From assembly GCA_910584065.1 (NCBI GenBank), contig CAJTZN010000056.1, positions 1 through 18,640 on the forward strand: 18,640 nucleotides of DNA, read 5' to 3'. The translations under genes and the position numbers were made by a program. The DNA is from an uncultured Eubacterium sp. Lineage in GTDB: Bacteria > Bacillota > Clostridia > Lachnospirales > Lachnospiraceae. The notes below the pieces were generated by a model. The model was given only the letters and a program-made list of their open reading frames with translations. It had not been told where the DNA came from and did no database searches. This document shows positions 1 through 7,521 of the stretch, piece by piece. Every line of letters starts with the position of its first letter. Position 1 is the first letter of the stretch.

Positions 1-1
1 A

Positions 2-211
2 GAGCCGCCGACAGTGCAGCCGCCAACAGCAGAGCCGCCGACAGTGCAGCCGCCAACAGCAGAGCCGCCGACAGTACAGCCGCCAACGGAAGAGCCGCCG
101 ACGATACAGCCACCGACGGAAGAGCCGCCGACAGTGCAGCCGCCAACAGCAGAACCGCCGACGGTACAACCGCCAACGGAAGAGCCGCCGACAATACAGC
201 CGCCGACGGAA
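2..211 (+). repeat. 30-bp tandem coding repeat, seven units visible
   Basis: Seven consecutive 30-bp units (2-31, 32-61, 62-91, 92-121, 122-151, 152-181, 182-211) begin GAGCCGCCGAC or GAACCGCCGAC and encode EPPT-(V/I)-QPPT-(A/E). The first two units are identical and later ones differ at a few positions (gtg/gta/ata, aca/acg, gca/gaa). The array runs off the left edge, so the total copy number is unknown. The phase is exact, so gain or loss of units keeps the reading frame. Confidence 0.95.
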
Positions 212-772
212 CCAACGCCACAGCCGCCAATCCCGACTCAGCCAGTTCCGTCAAAAGAACCAGATGTTTTCAAGACGAATTACTCAGTGAATGTAGGCGT
301 CACGGTAACGGTACGATTTGGAACAGAGAAGCCGAACAGCTTGAAAGCGGCCAATGCCGCATCCAAAAAGATTGTAAAGATCAGTAAAAATAAGGTGACC
401 GGTCTAAGAGCCGGTACGGCAAAGCTAATAGCCGTTTATAGGAACAAGACCTATACCATCATGGTAAAAGTACCGAAACCATCGGTTTCATTGAAAGCAG
501 TCATCGATGAAAAACGGACGCTGAAATATTCCAAACGGTACAATAAAAAGTTAAAGGTCTACAACGTAAAACCCGTATACAAAAATGTAAACCAAAAACA
601 GGTGAAGAGCTGTGCCGTCACATATAAGTTCAAGGGAAGGAAATACAAAATAAATGTGAACAAGATGAGCTCCTACGACTATATACTGAAAAAATTAAAG
701 TGCCAGGTCACGGTGAAGATGAAAAACGGCATACCGTCGGTAACAGCTAAAAAAATTAAGATCAGGTTTTGA
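2..772 (+). CDS. Proline-rich repeat / Ig-like surface protein, 3' part (5' end outside window)
   Basis: The reading frame is open to the left edge, so the true start lies upstream; the GTG at 14 is inside the repeat and is not a credible start. About 256 residues are visible. The first 70 are ten-residue repeats of the type EPPTVQPPTA, a typical extended spacer of wall-associated proteins, then a short Pro/Thr linker. The rest is lysine-rich beta-type sequence with a Big_2-like (bacterial Ig-like) signature, KVTGLRAGTAKLIAVYRNK, about 130-150 residues into the visible part. It ends at TGA 770-772 with no LPXTG motif or C-terminal membrane anchor. It is probably a secreted or surface protein, but the missing N-terminus prevents confirming a signal peptide or an enzymatic domain. 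Its functional link to the downstream kinase genes is unknown; it lies 89 bp upstream on the same strand. Confidence 0.75.
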   Translation, partial: EPPTVQPPTAEPPTVQPPTAEPPTVQPPTEEPPTIQPPTEEPPTVQPPTAEPPTVQPPTEEPPTIQPPTEPTPQPPIPTQPVPSKEPDVFKTNYSVNVGVTVTVRFGTEKPNSLKAANAASKKIVKISKNKVTGLRAGTAKLIAVYRNKTYTIMVKVPKPSVSLKAVIDEKRTLKYSKRYNKKLKVYNVKPVYKNVNQKQVKSCAVTYKFKGRKYKINVNKMSSYDYILKKLKCQVTVKMKNGIPSVTAKKIKIRF

Positions 773-800
773 TGCGAAAGGCCGCTAGTACATTAAATAC

Positions 801-823
801 TAAGTTTCACGTAAAAAAACTTA
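801..823. other. AT-rich inverted repeat in the gap before the kinase block
   Basis: In the 89-bp gap between the surface-protein gene and the first kinase gene there is a 7-bp inverted repeat, TAAGTTT (801-807) and AAACTTA (817-823), with a 9-nt loop. A TATTAT sequence at 822-827 could be a -10 box giving a roughly 30-nt leader, but no good -35 partner was seen. No terminator-like G+C stem with a T run is visible, so whether the upstream gene is cotranscribed with the kinase genes is undecided. Confidence 0.3.
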
Positions 824-861
824 TTATCCGGTGTACTTGTGCGGAGGAATGAGAGGACGAG

Positions 862-3027
862 ATGAAATTATGTATGGGTTGCATGAGCAACATGGATGAA
901 AAAGCAACGATCTGTCCACATTGTGGTTACAGTGAGGCGGCAGATGAACAGGAAGCATACTATTTGACGCCGGGAACGGTCGTCGGCGGGAAATATATCG
1001 TCGGAAAAGCATTGGAATATAGTGGTTTTGCAGTGACTTACATCGGAATGGATGCCGGGCAGGGCCACAAGGTGATGATCAAGGAATATCTTCCGTCCGA
1101 TTTCACGACGCGGTCTGCCGGGGAGAAGGAAATCACGATTTATTCGGGAGATGCGCTCGAGCAGTTCGAGGAAGGGCTGGCGGCGTTTCTCAACGAGGGG
1201 AATGAGATCCAGCGCCTGGGGAACCTGACGGGAATCGCAGCGGTCTATGACTGCGTGGCCGAAAATGATACCGGTTATGTCATAACGGAATATCTCGAAG
1301 GAAGGACGCTGGCCGATGTTCTAGGTGACGGGACGACTTATTCGGCAAGGGAGACATATAAATTTGCCTGCACGCTTTTGAACGGATTGGCAAAATTGCA
1401 TGAGGTATCGGTCGTACACTGTGATATTGCCCCCGAAAATATCATGCTGACGGAGGACGGGCAGGTAAAACTCATGAATTTCGGTGCGGCGCGCTATGCG
1501 ACGAGTTCCAATTCAAAAAGCCTGGCGGTGATACTAAAGCAGGGGTACGCGCCGGAAGAGCAGTACCGGAGCCGCGGCGAACGAGGACCCTGGTCCGATG
1601 TGTACGCAGTGGCAGCCGTGATGTACCGGATGATGACTGGAACAGTGCCGGTGGAATCGGTGGAGCGGGCGCTGACCGACAAACTCACCGAGCCGTCAAA
1701 ACAGGGCGTCCAGATCCCGGAAGCGATGGAACATGCGCTCATGAATGCGCTGAATGTGTTCCAGCGTGACCGGACTCCGTCCGCCGAAGCGTTTTTGCGT
1801 GAACTGAACAGTTCCAAAGTGAAGCGGAGGAAAGTGAAAATAAAGTCGGATACCGGTAAATTTCCGGTATGGGCGAAAGGAATTATCGCCTGCATGTTCT
1901 GTGCGGCGGTAGCAGGAGGGATTTTTGTATATAAAAACAGGGATACCGAGGTGGAAGTGACCGAGAATAAGGACAATACTTCTATGCTGAACGTGATGGG
2001 AAAGACGCTGCAGGAGGCTGAGGATTTGTTGCAGAAGGAAGGACTGGCAGAGCCGTCCGTCGTGTACAACCTCGGCGGGGGGGAAGGGGAACTCGTCACA
2101 CTGCAGAGTCCAAATGCCGGATCGGTCATCCCGAAAAGTAGTGCGATCACTTTATTTGTGAAAAACAGCGTGCGGCGTACGTTGGAAGAGAGTGTAAAAA
2201 ATATTTCCCAAAAGAATCGGAAAAAGCTTGCGGATGAACTGCGGGCACACGGAGTCGAGATTGCCGAGGAACGACAGGAGAACAGCGAGATCCAGAGGGA
2301 TAATCTCATTTCGATCAAGGAAAACGGTGAGGAGTTCCCGTATGGGCAGTATGTGGAGGCCGGCCGGAAGCTCACATTCGTGGTTTCTTCGGGTAGTAAG
2401 GCGAAGAAGAACCAGAAAATTCCGGCATCGTACATAAAGAAAAAATATGAAGACATAAAAAACGACGATGCGTATAAGATCCACTATGAGAATGAGAAGG
2501 ACAACTGTGTGCCGAAGCCGATGGCTTGTTATGGGACAGACGACGAATATGGAAAGGGAGAAATCGCTTACCAGTCCATTGCCCCGGGAAATCCGTACCG
2601 GGATAATTTTACCCTATATGCGATCGAAGAAATCGTAAGCAGCGATGGGCGCACAGTAGCGGATTTCAAAGCTTATCTGACGGAAAAACTTAAATTGGAG
2701 GACGCAAATATCCAGATCGACCACGCCGATGCGGCGGACACTGACTATAAATGGGCAGTTACGAGTTCCGGCATTCCCGGACTGAACGCACAAGATCATT
2801 GTTTCACGTCCGATGCCAAAATCCGGATCTGGAAGGACGTGCCGACACCGGCGCCGGCTGTCAATAACAATCCTGCGGGGAACGGCGGTTCCTCATCGTC
2901 GGGCAGGAGCGGCGGTAACAGCGGTAATAGCGGGAACAGCAGCGGCGGCCACAGCGGAAGCGGCAGGAAACCAGGAGGCAGCGGTTCCGATCCGGGTATC
3001 GGCGGTAATGGCATGGTACCCGGCTAA
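862..3027 (+). CDS. Zinc-ribbon transmembrane protein (pseudo)kinase with PASTA-like extracellular repeats
   Basis: The 721-residue protein begins with a zinc ribbon (C4, C7, C18, C21). A Ser/Thr-kinase fold follows at about 44-315, then one membrane helix at about 336-357. The outside part (about 374-660) resembles PASTA repeats, best seen at 374-435, and ends in a Gly/Ser/Asn-rich tail. Kinase landmarks are the beta-3 lysine K74 in IKEYLP, alpha-C Glu E112, N193, and GYAPEEQY at 228-235. Several catalytic positions are changed relative to the two paralogues downstream: the glycine loop reads EYSGFA instead of GxGGFG, HRD is HCD (186-188), and the DFG aspartate is N206 (codon aat, 1477-1479). 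Loss of the metal-binding Asp predicts weak or no phosphotransfer, so a pseudokinase or allosteric partner is likely. ATG 862 follows GGAGG at 843-847 and GAGGA at 852-856. It is the first gene of a co-directional block. Confidence 0.9.
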   Translation: MKLCMGCMSNMDEKATICPHCGYSEAADEQEAYYLTPGTVVGGKYIVGKALEYSGFAVTYIGMDAGQGHKVMIKEYLPSDFTTRSAGEKEITIYSGDALEQFEEGLAAFLNEGNEIQRLGNLTGIAAVYDCVAENDTGYVITEYLEGRTLADVLGDGTTYSARETYKFACTLLNGLAKLHEVSVVHCDIAPENIMLTEDGQVKLMNFGAARYATSSNSKSLAVILKQGYAPEEQYRSRGERGPWSDVYAVAAVMYRMMTGTVPVESVERALTDKLTEPSKQGVQIPEAMEHALMNALNVFQRDRTPSAEAFLRELNSSKVKRRKVKIKSDTGKFPVWAKGIIACMFCAAVAGGIFVYKNRDTEVEVTENKDNTSMLNVMGKTLQEAEDLLQKEGLAEPSVVYNLGGGEGELVTLQSPNAGSVIPKSSAITLFVKNSVRRTLEESVKNISQKNRKKLADELRAHGVEIAEERQENSEIQRDNLISIKENGEEFPYGQYVEAGRKLTFVVSSGSKAKKNQKIPASYIKKKYEDIKNDDAYKIHYENEKDNCVPKPMACYGTDDEYGKGEIAYQSIAPGNPYRDNFTLYAIEEIVSSDGRTVADFKAYLTEKLKLEDANIQIDHADAADTDYKWAVTSSGIPGLNAQDHCFTSDAKIRIWKDVPTPAPAVNNNPAGNGGSSSSGRSGGNSGNSGNSSGGHSGSGRKPGGSGSDPGIGGNGMVPG

Positions 3028-3102
3028 CATTTCCCTTTGGCCGCGGCTCTTAGCAGATGTCAGGAAAAGCTGCAGGATGGTCGAGCATGAATGGAGGAAG
3101 CG

Positions 3103-5124
3103 ATGAAAATATGTTATGGATGTATGAAGAAGATCGAGGGCGGGCATACCGGCCGATGTCCGGATTGTGGTTACGACCCGAATGAAGTGGTGGATACCGC
3201 AGTCTATCTGAAGCCGGGTACGATTTTGAATGATAAGTACCTGGTCGGAAAGGCACTCGGATATGGCGGGTTCGGGATTACTTATGTCGGATGGGATCGG
3301 AATTTGAGCCGGAAGGTCTGTATCAAGGAATATTTTCCGAGAAACCTATCCCGCCGCGTGAGCCTGGAACAGAGTACGGTGACAGTGGAAGAGAGGGAGC
3401 AGATCGACCGTTTTCAGACGGGACTGCGGCAGTTTTTAGAGGAGGCGAGGAGCCTCGCCAATCTCGCGAATGTAAAAGGAATCGTGAAAATATACAGTTT
3501 CTTTGAGGCAAATCATACCGGTTATATCATTATGGAATATCTGGAAGGGCAGGACGTGAAGGGGATTCTCAAGGCGGAAGGTGGTAAATTTGCTTATGAA
3601 AAAGCGGAGTACATCATACTGACCGTGCTCCACACATTAAACGAGATCCATAAAAAAAATGTCCTTCACCGCGATATTGCCCCCGATAACATTTTTGTGA
3701 CGACGGAAGGCGTCATAAAACTCATCGATTTTGGGGCGGCAAAACATGCGGCGGCACAGGCAAATACAAATGCGGAGATCCTGTTGAAAGAGGGCTATGC
3801 GCCGTTGGAGCAGTACCGGCGGGATACGAGGCAGGGAACGTATACGGACATATACGCTGTGGCGGCCCTGTTTTACCGGCTGCTGACGGGGAAAAAACCG
3901 CCGTCGGCGAGGAGCCGCTTCAAGCAGGACACGCTTTTGAGCATTTCCCAGATGGGAGTCCAGGTGCCGGACTATGCGGAGATGGCGATTATGACTTCGC
4001 TCAGTCTGCAGCCGCAGCACCGGCTCCAGACGGCGTACGAGTTTATGGAAGCGCTCGGCGGTGCGGATTTTGTACCCAGGTATGAACCGGACTGGGTCCT
4101 GCCTGTGGAGGAGCAAAAGAACCGCAGGGGGCTGCCCGGATTGCTGGAGAAGTTTGGCGGCGCATCGATCGGGGTAAAGGCAGCTGTGTTTTTGTGCCTG
4201 CTCGCAGCGGCAGGCGGCGGGGTATACGGCATTGTGCGGCTGGCTTCGGGCGGCAGCGTTAAGGTAGGAGCGGCGGGGGAAGGAACGGCGACGGTTTCCC
4301 AGTTGGAAGGGCGTGCGTTCACGGATGTGAAAGAGGAACTGGAACAGATGGGGATTGCGGATATCAAGGTGACATACATACTGGATGGGGCGCCGAAGGA
4401 TACCGTGATCGCCCAGTCAAAGGCGGCCGGGAGTATCGTCGATACGGCGCAGGACGGAACGATGGAACTGACGGTCAGCGGAGGCAGCCAGTTTGTCACT
4501 TTGGGAAACTACATACAGAAGAGTTTAGATGAGGCGAAAAAGGCGGTGGAAGCAGACCATGTGCCGTACGCCGTCAGCGAAATCTGTTCCGACGACCAGC
4601 CGAAGGGGACGGTGTACGACCAAAGTGCCGCTCCCGGCGAGGTGTTCGATGTGACAGCAGGTAAGGTTACGCTCAGTGTGTCGCGGGGAAAAAAATCGGA
4701 TTTTGACCGGACGATACCGGATTTTTCCGGGAAAACGGTGGAACAGGCAAAGAAGATGCTCGATGAACTGGGACTGTCTGCCGGCCTGTTTTCAGTAAAA
4801 ACAGAAAAAGAGGCAGGTTATAATGACACGGTCAGGGAGGGTAATGTATCCCGTCAGTCGATCGAGGCGGGACAGAAGGTGAACCTGGTGGATTTGGAAG
4901 TACACGCAAAAACGATCACACTGTATACGAGCCGGGGAGCTGAGCCGGAACCGGAACCGGAACCAGAACCACAACCGACGACGCGGCCCAGACGCCAGCG
5001 ATCGGAAGGTAACGGTTCTGGTGGCGGCGCTCCGCAGATCGTGGCTCCGAAAAAATCGGGAAATAACAATAACAAAGGACCAAGCATCGAAGCGGGCGGC
5101 AGCGATTACGGAAGTCTTTGGTGA
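3103..5124 (+). CDS. Zinc-ribbon Ser/Thr protein kinase, transmembrane, with PASTA-like repeats
   Basis: This is a 673-residue receptor-type kinase with all standard catalytic motifs. A zinc ribbon (C4, C7, C19, C22) leads into the kinase domain (about 46-320): glycine loop GYGGFG at 53-58, K75 in IKEYFP, alpha-C E114, H189-R190-D191, N196, D209-F210-G211, GYAPLEQY at 231-238. One membrane helix spans about 358-380. Outside are three PASTA-like repeats (about 397-461, 462-529, 537-612), each ending in a strand such as LTVSGG or LSVSRG, then an EP-repeat and an Asn/Gly-rich tail. Family knowledge: PASTA repeats in PknB/PrkC-type kinases sense wall fragments or lipid II. An in-frame ATG lies at 3091, but GGAGG at 3093-3097 sits 5 nt before ATG 3103, and that start gives MKICYGCM, matching MKLCMGCM of the upstream paralogue. 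It probably phosphorylates Thr/Ser on cytoplasmic partners; substrates are not visible. Confidence 0.93.
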   Translation: MKICYGCMKKIEGGHTGRCPDCGYDPNEVVDTAVYLKPGTILNDKYLVGKALGYGGFGITYVGWDRNLSRKVCIKEYFPRNLSRRVSLEQSTVTVEEREQIDRFQTGLRQFLEEARSLANLANVKGIVKIYSFFEANHTGYIIMEYLEGQDVKGILKAEGGKFAYEKAEYIILTVLHTLNEIHKKNVLHRDIAPDNIFVTTEGVIKLIDFGAAKHAAAQANTNAEILLKEGYAPLEQYRRDTRQGTYTDIYAVAALFYRLLTGKKPPSARSRFKQDTLLSISQMGVQVPDYAEMAIMTSLSLQPQHRLQTAYEFMEALGGADFVPRYEPDWVLPVEEQKNRRGLPGLLEKFGGASIGVKAAVFLCLLAAAGGGVYGIVRLASGGSVKVGAAGEGTATVSQLEGRAFTDVKEELEQMGIADIKVTYILDGAPKDTVIAQSKAAGSIVDTAQDGTMELTVSGGSQFVTLGNYIQKSLDEAKKAVEADHVPYAVSEICSDDQPKGTVYDQSAAPGEVFDVTAGKVTLSVSRGKKSDFDRTIPDFSGKTVEQAKKMLDELGLSAGLFSVKTEKEAGYNDTVREGNVSRQSIEAGQKVNLVDLEVHAKTITLYTSRGAEPEPEPEPEPQPTTRPRRQRSEGNGSGGGAPQIVAPKKSGNNNNKGPSIEAGGSDYGSLW

Positions 5125-5137
5125 AGAGGTAAGGATT

Positions 5138-6220
5138 ATGGCAGAAAAAAAGTTGGTGGACCCCAATAAACTTTGTATGGGTTGTATGAAGATCAAGGAA
5201 CGGCCATCCGAGCCGTGTCCGTTCTGCGGGTTTGACATGCGGACATACCAGATCGCGCACAATTCACTTGCGCCGTATGAGATCCTGAACGGAAAATATC
5301 TGGTGGGGCGTGTGATCGGCAAGGGCGGTTTCGGAATGACGTATATCGGCTGGGATTTTTACCAGAGCAAGCGCGTCTGTATCAAAGAGTATTTTCCGAG
5401 GGGGATTGCTGCCCGTGTTTCGGATACGTCGATGATCAGTATCGACTTGCATCATACGACAAATACTGAGATCGCGCAGACGGCGTATTTGTCCGGACTG
5501 CAGAATTACCTTCAGGAAGCGGCTAATTTATCTGTTTTTTATGATCTGCCGGGGATCGTGTCCGTGCGGGATTTCTTTTATGGCAACAATACGGCGTACA
5601 TCGTGATGGAGTACATCGAGGGCGTCCATTTGAAGCAATATGCGAAACAATTTGGCGGGAAATATACGCCGGAGCAGCTGCTGCCGCTGATGAGGAATGT
5701 CATTGCATCCCTGGGTGTGATCCACAGGGCAAATATCATTCACAGGGACATCAGTCCTGATAATATTATGATCAGTCAGGATCAGAACGTGAAGGTTATT
5801 GATTTTGGCGCTGCCACGATGTATAACGGTGCGGGTGAGAATTCAGTCGTACTAAAACACGGATATGCGCCGATCGAGCAGTATGATAAAAATGGCAACC
5901 AGGGGCCGTGGACCGATATATACAGTCTTTGTGCCACGATGTACTACCTGCTTTCCGGCGTCAAGCTTCAGAAGTCGGTCGAGCGTCAGGAGCATGATCA
6001 CGTACGCTGTCTGCAGGCGGTGGGAGTGCCGATCGGGGAAGAACTGGATGCCGCGATCATGAAAGGACTGGGGATTGAGATCCCGGACCGGTACGAGTCG
6101 ATGGAACAGTTGTATGCGGCGCTGTACGGCGCGGCAAAGCCGGAAGAGAGCCAGGAAAGCAGGCGCTCGGCATTGGAGATTGCGAAAAGCATGATCCAGG
6201 AAAATGAAACGAATACATAA
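5138..6220 (+). CDS. Zinc-ribbon Ser/Thr protein kinase, soluble
   Basis: This 360-residue kinase resembles the two upstream proteins but stops after the catalytic domain. There is no membrane helix and no PASTA region, so it should be cytoplasmic. The zinc ribbon is C13, C16, C27, C30. Kinase motifs are intact: GKGGFG at 61-66, K83 in IKEYFP, alpha-C E127, H202-R203-D204, N209, D222-F223-G224, GYAPIEQY at 242-249, and TDIYSL after the activation segment. All three paralogues share a 30-40 residue stretch between the IKEY lysine and the alpha-C Glu, longer than in PknB-type kinases. The frame is open back to 5021 inside the preceding gene, but ATG 5138 is chosen because AGAGGTAAGG lies just upstream and the start falls 13 bp after the previous stop. 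It may be the effector kinase acting with the two membrane-bound relatives (inference). Confidence 0.92.
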   Translation: MAEKKLVDPNKLCMGCMKIKERPSEPCPFCGFDMRTYQIAHNSLAPYEILNGKYLVGRVIGKGGFGMTYIGWDFYQSKRVCIKEYFPRGIAARVSDTSMISIDLHHTTNTEIAQTAYLSGLQNYLQEAANLSVFYDLPGIVSVRDFFYGNNTAYIVMEYIEGVHLKQYAKQFGGKYTPEQLLPLMRNVIASLGVIHRANIIHRDISPDNIMISQDQNVKVIDFGAATMYNGAGENSVVLKHGYAPIEQYDKNGNQGPWTDIYSLCATMYYLLSGVKLQKSVERQEHDHVRCLQAVGVPIGEELDAAIMKGLGIEIPDRYESMEQLYAALYGAAKPEESQESRRSALEIAKSMIQENETNT

Positions 6221-6237
6221 AGAGAGGAGAGAGAAAT

Positions 6238-7509
6238 ATGAAATGGCAGGGATGGTTAAGTATAGCATTACTTGTGTTGTTTATGGGAACATTGTTTTTA
6301 CCGAGGCTGGAAATTTCTGGCGAGGGTTATGTGGACATGGCAGAAGAAGTAAATAGGCATGTGCAGGAGATTTCGGATCAGGATGGTGAAGAGGCGGTGT
6401 CCCCAGGGGCGGTTTCCGCGGCAGCGGCGATCGTGGATGAATTTGATTCGGATCAGACACGAAAAGACCGGGTGAAGGAATACGATGAACAGATTGATGG
6501 GGCGCTCGATACCCGTTCCATGAATAATCTGTTTTGGGGAAAGTGGGCGCTGACCGTTGACGACACGCTTTATTTTGACGGTGCGGAATTTGAGGCGGAG
6601 AAAAAAATAGAGGACAGCGGTGTTCAGGGCGTATTTAAGCTGGGAGGTATATTACTTTATGTCCCGGTTCTGCTTGCCGTCGTACTCATAGTTTTATGTA
6701 TCTTAAATAGGAAAGCAAATGGACTGTTCCTTCTCCTGCTCGGTGTGTTGACCGGTGCGGCAGAATTGTTTTGGCAGTTTGTCATGCCCGGCATGATCTG
6801 GTCGAAGATCGATGGGTATGTACATAGTTTCACGAGTATTTCCCATGACGTGCTTTACAGTGATGGTATGGGAAGTTATACGATATCGGGCATGATCACG
6901 CATCTTACTTCGTGGGGAAGGGCAGTAACGCTCATTTTTGCCTTTTTGTTCATTGTATTCGGAATCCTGTTTATGACGGTGCTCAAGCAGAAATATGCGG
7001 GAAGTTTTCAACAGGAAATGCCGGACTTTGCTTTTTCCGGCAGTCAAAAGGGTGCTGCTGTTCCGCCGGCGGGCGCTTTTGGAACTACGCCGCAGTCCAA
7101 TGCGGACAGTATCACGATGCCGATGATGGGACATGCGGCTGCGCCACAGGGTGCGTCGCCGACAGGGTTAAATGCGCCGCTATCAGGATCCGGGATCAAC
7201 ACTGGTATGATACAGTGTACGATGGGACAGTTCCGGGGGAGTACATTTGACATCCGGCCCGGGGAGGAATTTATCATCGGACGAGATCCGAAATACTGCC
7301 AGCTTATTTTGGAATATCCGAAAATCAGCAGGAAACACTGCGGAATCAAATACGATGCGGGCAGCGGCAATTATCTTGTGATTGATTATTCTACAAATGG
7401 AACGCGGCTCTCGACCGGAGAAAAGGTTTCGTCTATGAACTATCAGGAAGTTTTGCCGGGAACGGCACTGTATCTGGCGACGGAAAAAGAAACATTTTTA
7501 TTAGAGTAA
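6238..7509 (+). CDS. Membrane protein with C-terminal FHA domain (first of three)
   Basis: The protein has 423 residues. An N-terminal membrane helix (about 5-22) is followed by a hydrophilic, acidic loop of about 110 residues, three more helices (about 136-156, 160-182, 229-249), a Pro/Gly/Ala/Met-rich linker (about 265-322) and an FHA domain (about 325-420). FHA landmarks are GRD at 348-350, SRKH at 364-367 and STNGT at 385-389, which match the phosphothreonine-binding residues of canonical FHA domains. Four helices with an N-in start place the acidic loop outside and the FHA domain in the cytoplasm. The start has GAGGAGAG just upstream. It begins 17 bp after the soluble kinase gene and is very probably cotranscribed. 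Likely role (inference): a phosphorylation-reading partner or substrate of the kinases. No enzymatic domain was seen. Confidence 0.88.
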   Translation: MKWQGWLSIALLVLFMGTLFLPRLEISGEGYVDMAEEVNRHVQEISDQDGEEAVSPGAVSAAAAIVDEFDSDQTRKDRVKEYDEQIDGALDTRSMNNLFWGKWALTVDDTLYFDGAEFEAEKKIEDSGVQGVFKLGGILLYVPVLLAVVLIVLCILNRKANGLFLLLLGVLTGAAELFWQFVMPGMIWSKIDGYVHSFTSISHDVLYSDGMGSYTISGMITHLTSWGRAVTLIFAFLFIVFGILFMTVLKQKYAGSFQQEMPDFAFSGSQKGAAVPPAGAFGTTPQSNADSITMPMMGHAAAPQGASPTGLNAPLSGSGINTGMIQCTMGQFRGSTFDIRPGEEFIIGRDPKYCQLILEYPKISRKHCGIKYDAGSGNYLVIDYSTNGTRLSTGEKVSSMNYQEVLPGTALYLATEKETFLLE

Positions 7510-7521
7510 AGGAGATATTTT

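Noticed and set aside
801..823. Inverted repeat after the surface-protein gene as a transcription terminator
   Set aside because: The stem is only 7 bp and AT-rich, and it is not followed by a T run.
1494..2456. 320-codon open frame on the minus strand inside the first kinase gene
   Set aside because: Opposite to a gene with recognisable domains over the same stretch; its translation is Ser/Phe/Cys-rich with no known motif, typical of an antisense shadow.
2876..3024. Gly/Ser/Asn-rich sequence at the end of the first kinase as a possible frameshift or separate element
   Set aside because: The frame is continuous to the stop codon and the second kinase has a comparable low-complexity tail, so it is an ordinary C-terminal extension.
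3091..3102. Earlier ATG for the second kinase
   Set aside because: Poorly placed ribosome site, while GGAGG sits 5 nt before ATG 3103 and the later start aligns with the paralogue.
3637..4499. Two overlapping minus-strand frames (159 and 175 codons) inside the second kinase gene
   Set aside because: Shadows of the intact kinase frame; no ribosome site or domain.
5021..5137. Upstream extension of the soluble kinase by 39 codons
   Set aside because: Overlaps the previous gene, has no ribosome site, and translates to basic non-domain sequence; ATG 5138 has a good site.
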